From NCBI GenBank assembly GCA_900544445.1, contig UQVK01000016.1, positions 1-56,144 of the forward strand: 56,144 nt of DNA. Direction: 5' to 3'. Of this stretch, positions 6,540 to 14,398 are shown piece by piece (the first letter of the stretch is position 1; the number at the start of each line of letters is the position of its first letter). The DNA is from an uncultured Lachnospiraceae bacterium. GTDB taxonomy: Bacteria > Bacillota > Clostridia > Lachnospirales > Lachnospiraceae. The translations under genes and the position numbers were made by a program. Below the pieces are notes generated by a model, which searched no databases, was not told the origin of the DNA, and saw only the letters and a list, made by a program, of their open reading frames with translations.

Positions 6540-8513
6540 TTACCTCCTCATTTCTTTAATTAGATAGATACCCGCGCAGTCCCCCGTCGGCCGGTATACC
6601 GCTGCGGCCGCCGCATCCTGCGCCGGAAGCTTCATGCTTTCACCGGGACGCAGCCGTTCGATCACCGCCTGTCCCATTCTCTTTTCCTGCGCGTCCCGAA
6701 GCTCCACCAGGTAGCCGCGCATCTCATAGCCCGGCAGATCCTTCCGGCAGGTAATGATCAGCTGTCCCTGCTCCCATTGCAGAGTGAAGGGCGCGCACTC
6801 CCGCTGCACCGCATAGTAGGAAGGTTTGGGCTGACCTTCCATGGTCACGGAGCCGTGCACCCGCCGCCGGTACTTTCCTTCCCCGTCCTCTCCCATCTGG
6901 GTGCGGTAATCGTTCAGGCAGAAGTAGATGGTCCCTGCGATTTCCTCATACTGCCGGTAGGCTTCCATTTTTTCCAGAAAAATCTGTTCCCGTCTGGCGT
7001 CTCCGCCCGAAAAGGCCGGTTCACAGAGTCCAAACTCGGATGGAACCACCGGACGGCCCGGATTATCCCCGATCAGACGGGCAAGTTCCGCATGCTCGTC
7101 CCTTTCCCCATGCCAGGTGCCGATATAATCGTTAATCATCAGCATATCTCCGTCCACGGTTCCATCGATCATGGGATTCTCAAACCAGGTATTGCTCACA
7201 TAATTGGCACAGCGGTCCGGATCCAGCCCGTGGGCAAAAGCTGCGGCCTGCCGGATATAGCGGATGGTTTCCGCATCCTGCGCACACAGCTCGTTTCCCA
7301 CGCCCCAGGCGATCACACAGGGATGGTTTCTGTGTGCGGCGATCATTTCCTCCAGCTGCTGCAGGGCGATGTCCGTCTGCAGCCCGCCCGCCTTTTCCGG
7401 ATCCGGTCCCCAGAAGGGCACCTCCTCCTGTACCAGCATCCCGTGGCGGTCGCACCAGTCCAGAATAAAGTCGTCCTGCTGCCAGTGAAATCTGGTGAAG
7501 ACACAGTTGCTCTCCTTCAGAAGCCGGAGCATTTTCTCCATCTGCTCCTCCGGCTCTGCGGCGCCGTATACCGGATCGGAACCGGGCATCCATTCTGTTC
7601 CGCACAGGCGGACCCGTTCTCCGTTCAGGTAAAAAGCGTTTCCCTCCACATGGAAATCACGGAAACCGAATACCGTCTCGTTCTCATCCTCAATCACGCC
7701 GTTCTTTTTCAGCGTCAGACGGAGGCGGTACAGCGCCGGATGGTCAAAATGCCAGTAATCCACGCTTTCCAGCAGCCGCTCCGGCAGATACAGAAATACT
7801 TCCTTCCCTGCTTCTTCCGGAGAATCTGACGGACGCTGACCGCAAAGGGCGCTGCAGGGACCTTCTCCATGAAGGACCGTTTTTCCCTCCCGGGAAAGCT
7901 CCCAGCCAAGGGTCAGTCCGTTCCGCTCCGACCGCTCCTCTTCCCGGCTGTTCAGCCGCAGGCGCACGCCCCAGACCGCAGGTCCGTTTTCCATCCGGCA
8001 TCCTTCTGCCCGGCCGCTTCGTATGCCGTCTGGCAGAACGGGACGGGCAGTCACCTCCGTCCGATCCAGGAAATGAGCGCCGGTCACCAGCAGGCTGACG
8101 CCCCGGATCAGACCACCGTCGTCCGCCCAGTCGAAGCTTCTCTGAAAGGGCAGCAGTTCTTCCGTAAAACCGTTCGTAACCTGCACCGTAATGCGGTTTT
8201 TCTCCCCGATCTTTAAAAGTCCGGTCAGTTCCACTGTAAATGGGGTATAGCCGGAACGGGAATGCCGTCCCGCCTCCCGGCCGTTCACATAGACCACCGC
8301 CCTGTGGAAAGCCGCGCCAAAGTGCAGCCGCACCCGTCTGTCCGTCCATTCCCGCGGCACATCCAGTTCATATGCATACCAGCCGCTTCCCCGGTATTCC
8401 TCCAGGCCTTCTTCTATATTCCAGGTATGCGGAAGCGTCACTTCCCTTCCCTTTTCCAGGCAGGCCGGATCGGAGCCCGCCGCAAAGGTCCAGCGCCTCA
8501 ACTCTGTTTTCAT
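6540..8513 (-). CDS. Glycoside hydrolase family 2 enzyme, beta-galactosidase/beta-glucuronidase type (657 aa)
   Basis: Compact GH2 architecture. The N-terminal sugar-binding jelly roll contains GREVTLPHTWNIEEGLEEYRGSGWYAYEL and VVYVNGREAGRHSRSGYTPF. An immunoglobulin-like domain follows, then a TIM barrel. The acid/base glutamate is in GVGNELCAQ (about residue 400) and the nucleophile in VPSEFGLCEP (about residue 510). There is no signal peptide, so it is cytoplasmic and acts on imported oligosaccharides. The exact sugar (galactose, glucuronate or other beta-linked sugar) cannot be assigned by eye. The ATG start has AGGGAGTG upstream. The promoter carries the same 23-bp element as the DUF5107 gene, so it is probably under the nearby AraC regulator. 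Confidence 0.9.
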   Translation of the reverse strand: MKTELRRWTFAAGSDPACLEKGREVTLPHTWNIEEGLEEYRGSGWYAYELDVPREWTDRRVRLHFGAAFHRAVVYVNGREAGRHSRSGYTPFTVELTGLLKIGEKNRITVQVTNGFTEELLPFQRSFDWADDGGLIRGVSLLVTGAHFLDRTEVTARPVLPDGIRSGRAEGCRMENGPAVWGVRLRLNSREEERSERNGLTLGWELSREGKTVLHGEGPCSALCGQRPSDSPEEAGKEVFLYLPERLLESVDYWHFDHPALYRLRLTLKKNGVIEDENETVFGFRDFHVEGNAFYLNGERVRLCGTEWMPGSDPVYGAAEPEEQMEKMLRLLKESNCVFTRFHWQQDDFILDWCDRHGMLVQEEVPFWGPDPEKAGGLQTDIALQQLEEMIAAHRNHPCVIAWGVGNELCAQDAETIRYIRQAAAFAHGLDPDRCANYVSNTWFENPMIDGTVDGDMLMINDYIGTWHGERDEHAELARLIGDNPGRPVVPSEFGLCEPAFSGGDARREQIFLEKMEAYRQYEEIAGTIYFCLNDYRTQMGEDGEGKYRRRVHGSVTMEGQPKPSYYAVQRECAPFTLQWEQGQLIITCRKDLPGYEMRGYLVELRDAQEKRMGQAVIERLRPGESMKLPAQDAAAAAVYRPTGDCAGIYLIKEMRR

Positions 8514-8548
8514 ATCATTTCACTCCCTGTCTGTTCGTTTCTGATTCC

Positions 8549-8611
8549 ATCATACCCGCATCCGGCCTGCAATGCATTGCTTTTCTCTGCTGTCTGATTG
8601 ATATTTTTTGC
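8549..8611 (-). promoter_or_regulatory. GH2 promoter with activator-type element
   Basis: -10 box TATGAT (8549-8554), weak -35, and the 23-bp element at 8589-8611 identical at 22 of 23 positions to 3513-3535. The spacing from element to -10 is 34 nt in both promoters. The transcript would start about 28 nt before the start codon. Confidence 0.62.
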
Positions 8612-8671
8612 GCATCTGACGGCTCAGGCCGTTTTTCGGAAAGTCCCGGCTTCAAAGCGCGCTTCCGTCTT

Positions 8672-10843
8672 TCAGGCTTTCTCCAGACCGAAAGGCAGCC
8701 CGGCGTTCTCAAAAATATTCGCCTCGCTTCCGGTAAACATCAGCTTCACCTCATTGCCCCCGTTTTCACCGTCCCTTAAGAGAGATCCGATCTCAAACAC
8801 GTGGGGGCCAAAAAAGCTCACGCCCGCAGGCTTTCCGTTGCAGAAACATTCCGCCATCTCTTCCCCTCTTACCAGAAACCGCTCCGTTCCCTCCTCCGTC
8901 TCCCGGAGAAAACGGTATCGATACACCGCCCGGTTATCCGTCCGTTCTTCCAGGACAAAACGTTCTGTCCAGTCCAGCGGCTCCCGGCCCGGCGCCGAAA
9001 CATCTTCCTCTTTTCCACATTTTCCGTCGAATGCTCCGGCTTCCTCCACAACGGCGAGCAGAACATGGCAGGGCGGCAGGAGGAGAGAAAAAGCCGTTCC
9101 CCTTTCCGTCTGCCACACGGCAGCCCTTTCCGCCTTTCCATTCCACAGATCCACAAGCTGCAGTCCTGCCCGCTGCGGCAGGGTTACCTCCGTGCGGACG
9201 GTTTCCTCTCCCTCGTTGGAAAACAGAACCATCTGCGTCCCCCACTTTTTCAGGCAGACTGCGCGAAGATAAGGACAGGGCGCGTCGGTCAGCACGCTGC
9301 GAAGGCCGGGAAGACAGCACTCCGGTGCGGACGCGGACACGCATACGCCGGACAGCCGCTCCCTTCGTTCCGCATCTTCTTCCAGCAGCCCATACACATC
9401 CAGTACGATGTCATAGGCATATTCCCGGATGCACAGACGGCCCTCTTTGACCTCACATTCCGGAAGCAGGGCAACGGGCAGATAGTTGAATTCGATCTGA
9501 TTTTCATACAGGCAGGCGATCTCCCGGTACGGCACCCGGTTGTTATCAACAAGAACCGCAACGCGCGCGCCGTTTACGGAATCCGTCATCAGGAAGGACA
9601 GCCGCTTGATATAATCAGAAATCCTCCGGTAATGCGGCCACCAGATGTTGTTCGGCCCCACATCCGGCGGCCGCTCCTCCTTCCGCTTTCCCGCCGTACT
9701 GTAATAGAAGGCATGAGGCACCAGAAGGTTCACCCCCCGGATGCTCAGCCAGTTGATGTACCAGATCATATCCCTTCCGGTAAAATGCCATTCCCAGGGC
9801 TTTCTGCTGCACACGCCGAAGCATTCGTTGGCGTTTCTGCGCCTCCCCAGGTGCCTGGCAATGTCCGCGCACAGCCTGGCCTGTACGGAGTCAAACTCCA
9901 GAAGGCCTCCGGTCTCCGGGGAAACCCGGCGCATGATCAGATCCTGTCCCGGAATCTGAAAATACAGCTCCTCCTCCACATCGTCGCTGGCCTCCGGATG
10001 CCCCATGAGGGCGATCCTGTGCGAAGCGCACCAGCGGGAAAGGCGGGCATAGAAGGTCTCGCGCAGATGCTTCTTGATCAGCCTGTGGTAAAGGGCCGTA
10101 GTCCCATTCTTTTCTCCGGTAAACAGCGCCTTCAGCTCTGAAAGCCGTCCCCCTCCTGCCAAAAGTTCCCGCTCCAGCCCGGGCACCCATTCCCGGTAAG
10201 CCGAGGCATTTCGCCCCAGCGCGCAGGGTTCGTCCGTGAAAAAGGCGATGACGATATTGCCGAAGTATTCCTTCAGCTCCTCATAATAGCGGTCGTGGGT
10301 CAGGCGGATGAAAGCTTCCACCGCGTCCGGATTCAGAATGTCCGCGGACTTCGGCGCGCCCGCCTCCCCGTCATCCTCTCCGAAATGGATGCCCCGGATG
10401 GTTCCCCCGGTAAAGCCGTACACCAGATACGTTCCATCCGCAAACGCGGCGATCACCTCCCCGCCCTCCGGCCGGTCCGAAAGCCGGATTCCTTTGGAGG
10501 CGTAGTCCGGGTTCTGTGCCACGACCATTCCATGAGCGGAGCCGGAAGGATACATCCCCTCATCATAAAGAACGATCTTCATCCCCAGCGCATCCGCGCA
10601 TTTCACGATGAAGCGGACCGTCTGAAACCAGGCATCCGACAGATAAGGGACATCCTCCGGGATCCCGATTCGCGGATGCAGCACGATGGCGTCCACCCCC
10701 TTTGCCTTTATGTCCTTCAGCTGTTCTGCAATCTTCTCCTCATCCGGCCTGTCATTCAAAAACCAGAACGGAACGGGGGTGAATTCTTCCGGCGGGTCCG
10801 CAAGCGCCCGAAACAGTTCTTTTCTTCCTTCTTTCTCTGCCAT
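8672..10843 (-). CDS. GH106-like glycosyl hydrolase, rhamnosidase-like (723 aa)
   Basis: The N-terminal barrel begins PVPFWFLNDRPDEEKIAEQLKDIKAKGVDAIVLHPR, the pattern of GH106 alpha-L-rhamnosidases and related hydrolases. It continues with KIVLYDEGMYPSGSAHG, FFTDEPCALG (candidate catalytic carboxylates) and GHPEASDDVEEELYFQIPGQDLIMRR. A beta-rich C-terminal domain ends the protein. Its length is shorter than secreted GH106 enzymes and it lacks a signal peptide, so intracellular action is likely. The specificity is unproven. The start is placed at 10843, where AGGGAGGAAG directly precedes the ATG; an ATG 27 nt upstream lacks a ribosome site. The promoter is TCGACA-N17-TAGAAT (10950-10955, 10927-10932), with a possible cre site just upstream. 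Confidence 0.75.
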   Translation of the reverse strand: MAEKEGRKELFRALADPPEEFTPVPFWFLNDRPDEEKIAEQLKDIKAKGVDAIVLHPRIGIPEDVPYLSDAWFQTVRFIVKCADALGMKIVLYDEGMYPSGSAHGMVVAQNPDYASKGIRLSDRPEGGEVIAAFADGTYLVYGFTGGTIRGIHFGEDDGEAGAPKSADILNPDAVEAFIRLTHDRYYEELKEYFGNIVIAFFTDEPCALGRNASAYREWVPGLERELLAGGGRLSELKALFTGEKNGTTALYHRLIKKHLRETFYARLSRWCASHRIALMGHPEASDDVEEELYFQIPGQDLIMRRVSPETGGLLEFDSVQARLCADIARHLGRRRNANECFGVCSRKPWEWHFTGRDMIWYINWLSIRGVNLLVPHAFYYSTAGKRKEERPPDVGPNNIWWPHYRRISDYIKRLSFLMTDSVNGARVAVLVDNNRVPYREIACLYENQIEFNYLPVALLPECEVKEGRLCIREYAYDIVLDVYGLLEEDAERRERLSGVCVSASAPECCLPGLRSVLTDAPCPYLRAVCLKKWGTQMVLFSNEGEETVRTEVTLPQRAGLQLVDLWNGKAERAAVWQTERGTAFSLLLPPCHVLLAVVEEAGAFDGKCGKEEDVSAPGREPLDWTERFVLEERTDNRAVYRYRFLRETEEGTERFLVRGEEMAECFCNGKPAGVSFFGPHVFEIGSLLRDGENGGNEVKLMFTGSEANIFENAGLPFGLEKA

Positions 10844-10926
10844 TCTTCCTCCCTGTCTGCCGCCGGTCATGTCAGTCCATTTTCCTTTGCCGTGCGGCCG
10901 CTGTTCTCTTTCCGCTGATATGTTCT

Positions 10927-10976
10927 ATTCTAGTCCAATCTGCAGCGTTTGTCGAGAGAAAATGTAAGTGCTTTCA
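10927..10976 (-). promoter_or_regulatory. Promoter of the GH106-like gene with a possible cre site
   Basis: TCGACA (10950-10955), 17 bp, TAGAAT (10927-10932) on the minus strand. TGTAAGTGCTTTCA at 10963-10976 matches the CcpA cre consensus at all but one core position and lies 8 bp upstream of the -35. Catabolite control is an inference. Confidence 0.5.
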
Positions 10977-11101
10977 TTCTTTTCGAACCATGCCTGTCGG
11001 AAGACGGAAGCAAAGATTCTCCCGGAGAAAAAAACACGGAATTTCATCTGCCTGTCCCGGCATAGACTGTAGCAACAGACATTTTACGGGTATCAGATTT
11101 T

Positions 11102-11938
11102 ATGTGGAAAGATTTCGTCCATCTCATACAATGCAGGATAAAACGGCTCCGTGAAATGGAAAACTATCAGGCCGTCATCCGGATGCAGCTCATCAAGTCG
11201 GCTCTGTTCCTCGTCGGCGTCATCGTCTTCGTCAAATGCATCACCACCTTCGTTCCGGAAGCGGTTTCCGTTTCCAGCACCATCAACGGGAGAGAGCTTC
11301 CCATCTACTGTGTGGAGACGCAGGAAAAGAAGGTCGCTCTCTCCTTCGACGCAGCCTGGGGAAACGAGGATACACAGAAGATTCTGGATATCCTCGCCAG
11401 GCACAATGTGCACGTTACTTTTTTCATGACGGGCGGCTGGGTGGATGCCTATCCGGACGACGTAAAGGCCATCCTGGAAGCAGGACACGACCTGGGCAAC
11501 CACAGCGAAAACCACAAGAACATGAGCCAGCTTTCCAACGATGAAAAGCGGCAGGAAATCGTGAGCGTCCATCAGAAGGTAAAAGAACTGACCGGCTATG
11601 ACATGTTCCTGTTCCGGCCGCCCTATGGGGATTATGATAACGACGTGATCCGTACCGCCTCCGAATGCGGCTATTACTCCATCCAGTGGGATGTGGACTC
11701 CCTGGACTGGAAGGATTACGGCACAGATTCCATCATTTCCACCGTATGCAATCACAAGCACCTGGGATGCGGCTCCATCATCCTGTGCCATAACGGCGCA
11801 AAATTTACGGCGGAAGCCCTGGATGAGCTGATCACCAACCTGAAGGGGCAGGGCTATGAGATCGTTCCGGTTTCCGAACTGATCTACCGGGACGGCTACC
11901 ACATGAACGCGGAAGGCAGACAGATCAAAGACAGCTGA
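11102..11938 (+). CDS. Membrane-anchored polysaccharide deacetylase, PdaB-like (278 aa)
   Basis: Carbohydrate esterase 4 (NodB) domain after one N-terminal membrane segment (about residues 30-50, IKSALFLVGVIVFVKCITTF). The motifs are in order: motif 1 SFDAAWGNEDT, motif 2 GHDLGNHSENH (metal-binding histidines), motif 3 RPPYGDYDN, then a DVDSLDW and LCHNG region. Family members remove acetyl groups from peptidoglycan or related glycans; PdaB-like proteins act in spore cortex formation in Bacillus. Motif 1 reads DAAWG rather than the common DDG form, as in PdaB. No strong ribosome site precedes the 11102 ATG; starts at residues 19 or 28 are possible. A terminator follows immediately. Confidence 0.87.
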   Translation: MWKDFVHLIQCRIKRLREMENYQAVIRMQLIKSALFLVGVIVFVKCITTFVPEAVSVSSTINGRELPIYCVETQEKKVALSFDAAWGNEDTQKILDILARHNVHVTFFMTGGWVDAYPDDVKAILEAGHDLGNHSENHKNMSQLSNDEKRQEIVSVHQKVKELTGYDMFLFRPPYGDYDNDVIRTASECGYYSIQWDVDSLDWKDYGTDSIISTVCNHKHLGCGSIILCHNGAKFTAEALDELITNLKGQGYEIVPVSELIYRDGYHMNAEGRQIKDS

Positions 11939-11962
11939 CCGCCTTGCGGCAGGTCCTTTTTT
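11937..11962 (+). terminator. Terminator after the deacetylase gene
   Basis: Stem GACCGCC / GGC-A-GGTC with one bulged base, loop TTGC, then C and six T. It begins inside the stop codon. Confidence 0.7.
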
Positions 11963-12045
11963 CATGACAAAAAGCCCAAAAAAAGAAGAAATTTTTCTCC
12001 ACCGAAAAAGGGTGAAAAAGGATTTCTTTCTACATTTCCATGTAT

Positions 12046-12051
12046 TATAAT
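12046..12051 (+). promoter_or_regulatory. -10 box of the pyrophosphatase gene
   Basis: Perfect TATAAT about 94 nt upstream of the start codon. The -35 region (around 12023-12028, TTTCTT-like) is weak. Confidence 0.45.
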
Positions 12052-12144
12052 GGCTTTTGAAAGGGTTTTTTTGTGGGATTTTTCCTCTATCAAATCCCCT
12101 GGCAGCAAGGATTCCGTCAGCATTGTTTGGAAAGGGGTGAATTT

Positions 12145-14253
12145 ATGGGATCTCTTATACAACTTGTCGTTATTCTGTCGTTTTTCGCAGTGGTAATCGC
12201 CTTTGCCTTTGCCGTCTATCTGTATTTATGGGTGAAAAAGCAGCCCTCCGAAAACAAACGGATCATTGAAGTTTCCTCTCTGATCCAGGCGGGCGCCAAT
12301 ACCTTTATGAGAAGGGAATACGGTGTCCTCGCCAGGTTCGCGGGCGTGGCCGCCGTTCTGATTTTCCTGTTTCTTCCGGAACCTCTCTGGAACGGAAGCC
12401 TGCTCGGCCAGGATGGCAGTCTGGTCAGGCATTTCGCGATGACTGCCGCTTATCTGGCGGGTACGATCCTCTCCGCCATCGCCGGGAAAATCGGCATCCT
12501 GGTGGCCACCTCTGCCAATGGACGCACCGCGGAAGGGGCGAAAAAGGATCTGAAAACCGCGTTTCTGATCGGCTTCCGCGGCGGTTCGGTCATGGGCCTT
12601 GCGGTGGTGGGCTTCAGCCTGCTGGGCGTCATGGCCGTGCTTCTGATTGCGGCGGACGCCACCATCCTGCTGGGCTTTTCCTTTGGCGCCAGCTCCCTCG
12701 CTCTCTTCGCAAAGGCGGGCGGCGGCATTTTCACCAAAACGGCGGATGTGGCGGCGGACCTGACCGGAAAGGTGGAACTTGGCATTCCGGAGGATGATCC
12801 CAGAAATCCCGCTGTCATCGCTGACAACGTGGGCGACAACGTGGGCGACGTGGCCGGCATGGGCGCCGACCTGTTCGATTCCAACGTGGCCGCCATGGCC
12901 TCCGCCCTCGTCATGAGCCAGGCGCTGGACAGCGGCTTCGGCGCGAACACCGCCATGGTATTCTGCTATGCCGCCCTGGGGCTGATCGCTTCCATCATCG
13001 GAATCGCCTGTGCCAGAGTCGGCAAAAAAGGCAATCCCACCGGCGCGCTGAATGCCTCCACCTATACCACGACAGCCATTTTTCTGGTTCTGACGGCCAT
13101 TGTCACACCTCTTCTTCCCGGCTTTCAGTGGAGAATCTGGGGCGCTTCCGCGGTCGGTCTGATCGTAGGCGTGGTCATCGGTATCACTACGGATTATTTC
13201 ACGGATGATTCAAAGCCCATCGTGCAGAAGGTGGCGCATGCCTCCCGCTCCGGTTCGGCCTTCACCATCCTCTCCGGCGTTTCCTACGGCTTCATTTCCG
13301 CCCTTCCTGCCATGGTGGGCATCGCCGTTTCCGCCCTTGTGGCCTATATGCTCTGTGATCCGCTGGGCGAGGGCTACGCTCTCTTCGGAATCGCCATGGC
13401 CGCGGTCGGCATGCTTTCCATCGTGGGCATGATCATCAGCAACGATGCCTACGGCCCCATTGTGGACAACGCAAGAGGCCTTGCGGAAATGGGCGGACTG
13501 GGTGAGGAAACCATCCGCATCGCGGATGAGCTGGACAGCGCGGGCAATACCGTAAAGGCGGTGACCAAGGGCTTTTCCATCGGTGCCGCCGGACTGACCG
13601 TCATTTCTCTGCTCGGCGCCTATATGTCCGAGGTCAACGAGGCGCTTTCCGGCATGGGAAAAGAGCTGCTTACCGGCTTCGATATTCTGGATCCCACCGT
13701 TTTCTTCGGCATCCTGATCGGCGCAGCCATTCCCGCCGTATTCTCCGCCATGCTCATTCTCGGCGTGGATAAAAACGCCCAGCGCATGGTCGGAGAGATC
13801 CGCCGCCAGTTCCGGGAAATCAAAGGCCTGAAGGAAGGCAGGAAAGGCGTGAAGCCAGACTATGACACCTGTATCGGCATCGCCACATCCGGCGCGTTAA
13901 AGGAACTGATTCCGGCCGGACTTGTAACCATCGCCGCCACCGTCCTTGTGGGCTTCATCGGCGGACCTTCCGCCATCGGCGGTTTCCTTCTTGGCAACAT
14001 CGTCAGCGGCCTTCTGCTCGCTCTGTTCATGTCCAACGCCGGAGGCCTGTGGGATAACGCAAAAAAATATGTGGAAGCGGGCAACGAGGGCGGCAAGGGC
14101 TCTGATGCCCACAAGGCGGCCGTCACGGGCGATACCGTCGGCGACCCCTTCAAGGATACGGCAGGCCCTTCCATCAACACCCAGATCACTGTGGTGTCCC
14201 TGGTAGCCTCCCTGCTCTCCGGCCTGTTCGCGGCGTTCTCGCTTTTTGGATAA
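12145..14253 (+). CDS. hppA: Membrane-bound proton-translocating pyrophosphatase, K+-independent type (702 aa)
   Basis: About 16 membrane helices. It hydrolyses pyrophosphate and pumps ions out of the cytoplasm. The pyrophosphate-binding signature is intact: DVAADLTGKVELGIPEDDPRNP, followed by ADNVGDNVGDVAGMGADLFDS, and near the C-terminus GDTVGDPFKDTAGPSIN. At the position that separates the two subfamilies the sequence is GNTVKAVTKG, with lysine as in K+-independent enzymes; K+-dependent enzymes have alanine. All known Na+-pumping forms are K+-dependent, so H+ pumping is inferred. The start at 12145 is preceded by AAAGGGGTG; an upstream in-frame ATG at 12073 has none. A two-way terminator follows. 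Confidence 0.95.
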   Translation: MGSLIQLVVILSFFAVVIAFAFAVYLYLWVKKQPSENKRIIEVSSLIQAGANTFMRREYGVLARFAGVAAVLIFLFLPEPLWNGSLLGQDGSLVRHFAMTAAYLAGTILSAIAGKIGILVATSANGRTAEGAKKDLKTAFLIGFRGGSVMGLAVVGFSLLGVMAVLLIAADATILLGFSFGASSLALFAKAGGGIFTKTADVAADLTGKVELGIPEDDPRNPAVIADNVGDNVGDVAGMGADLFDSNVAAMASALVMSQALDSGFGANTAMVFCYAALGLIASIIGIACARVGKKGNPTGALNASTYTTTAIFLVLTAIVTPLLPGFQWRIWGASAVGLIVGVVIGITTDYFTDDSKPIVQKVAHASRSGSAFTILSGVSYGFISALPAMVGIAVSALVAYMLCDPLGEGYALFGIAMAAVGMLSIVGMIISNDAYGPIVDNARGLAEMGGLGEETIRIADELDSAGNTVKAVTKGFSIGAAGLTVISLLGAYMSEVNEALSGMGKELLTGFDILDPTVFFGILIGAAIPAVFSAMLILGVDKNAQRMVGEIRRQFREIKGLKEGRKGVKPDYDTCIGIATSGALKELIPAGLVTIAATVLVGFIGGPSAIGGFLLGNIVSGLLLALFMSNAGGLWDNAKKYVEAGNEGGKGSDAHKAAVTGDTVGDPFKDTAGPSINTQITVVSLVASLLSGLFAAFSLFG

Positions 14254-14269
14254 ACGAACGGAAGAAGGA

Positions 14270-14311
14270 GCTGTGAAAAAAGCATAGCCTAAAAACAAAG
14301 AAGGACCATGG
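14270..14311. repeat. 42-bp dispersed repeat, copy 1
   Basis: Identical at 41 of 42 positions to 55941-55982. Here it lies just after the pyrophosphatase stop and overlaps its terminator. The second copy abuts a broken IS66 transposase. Confidence 0.75.
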
Positions 14312-14341
14312 AGCAAAAATAAGCCCAGGGCCCTTCTTTTG
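14297..14341. terminator. Bidirectional terminator between hppA and the amylosucrase-like gene
   Basis: Arms AAAGAAGG-ACC and GG-CCCTTCTTT with a long loop; TTTT follows on the plus strand and TTTTT follows on the minus strand. The genes converge here. Confidence 0.6.
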
Positions 14342-14398
14342 TGTCAAAATGAATCTGCAATGATAAATCTTAATGGAAGAGATCGAAGGACACGTCTC

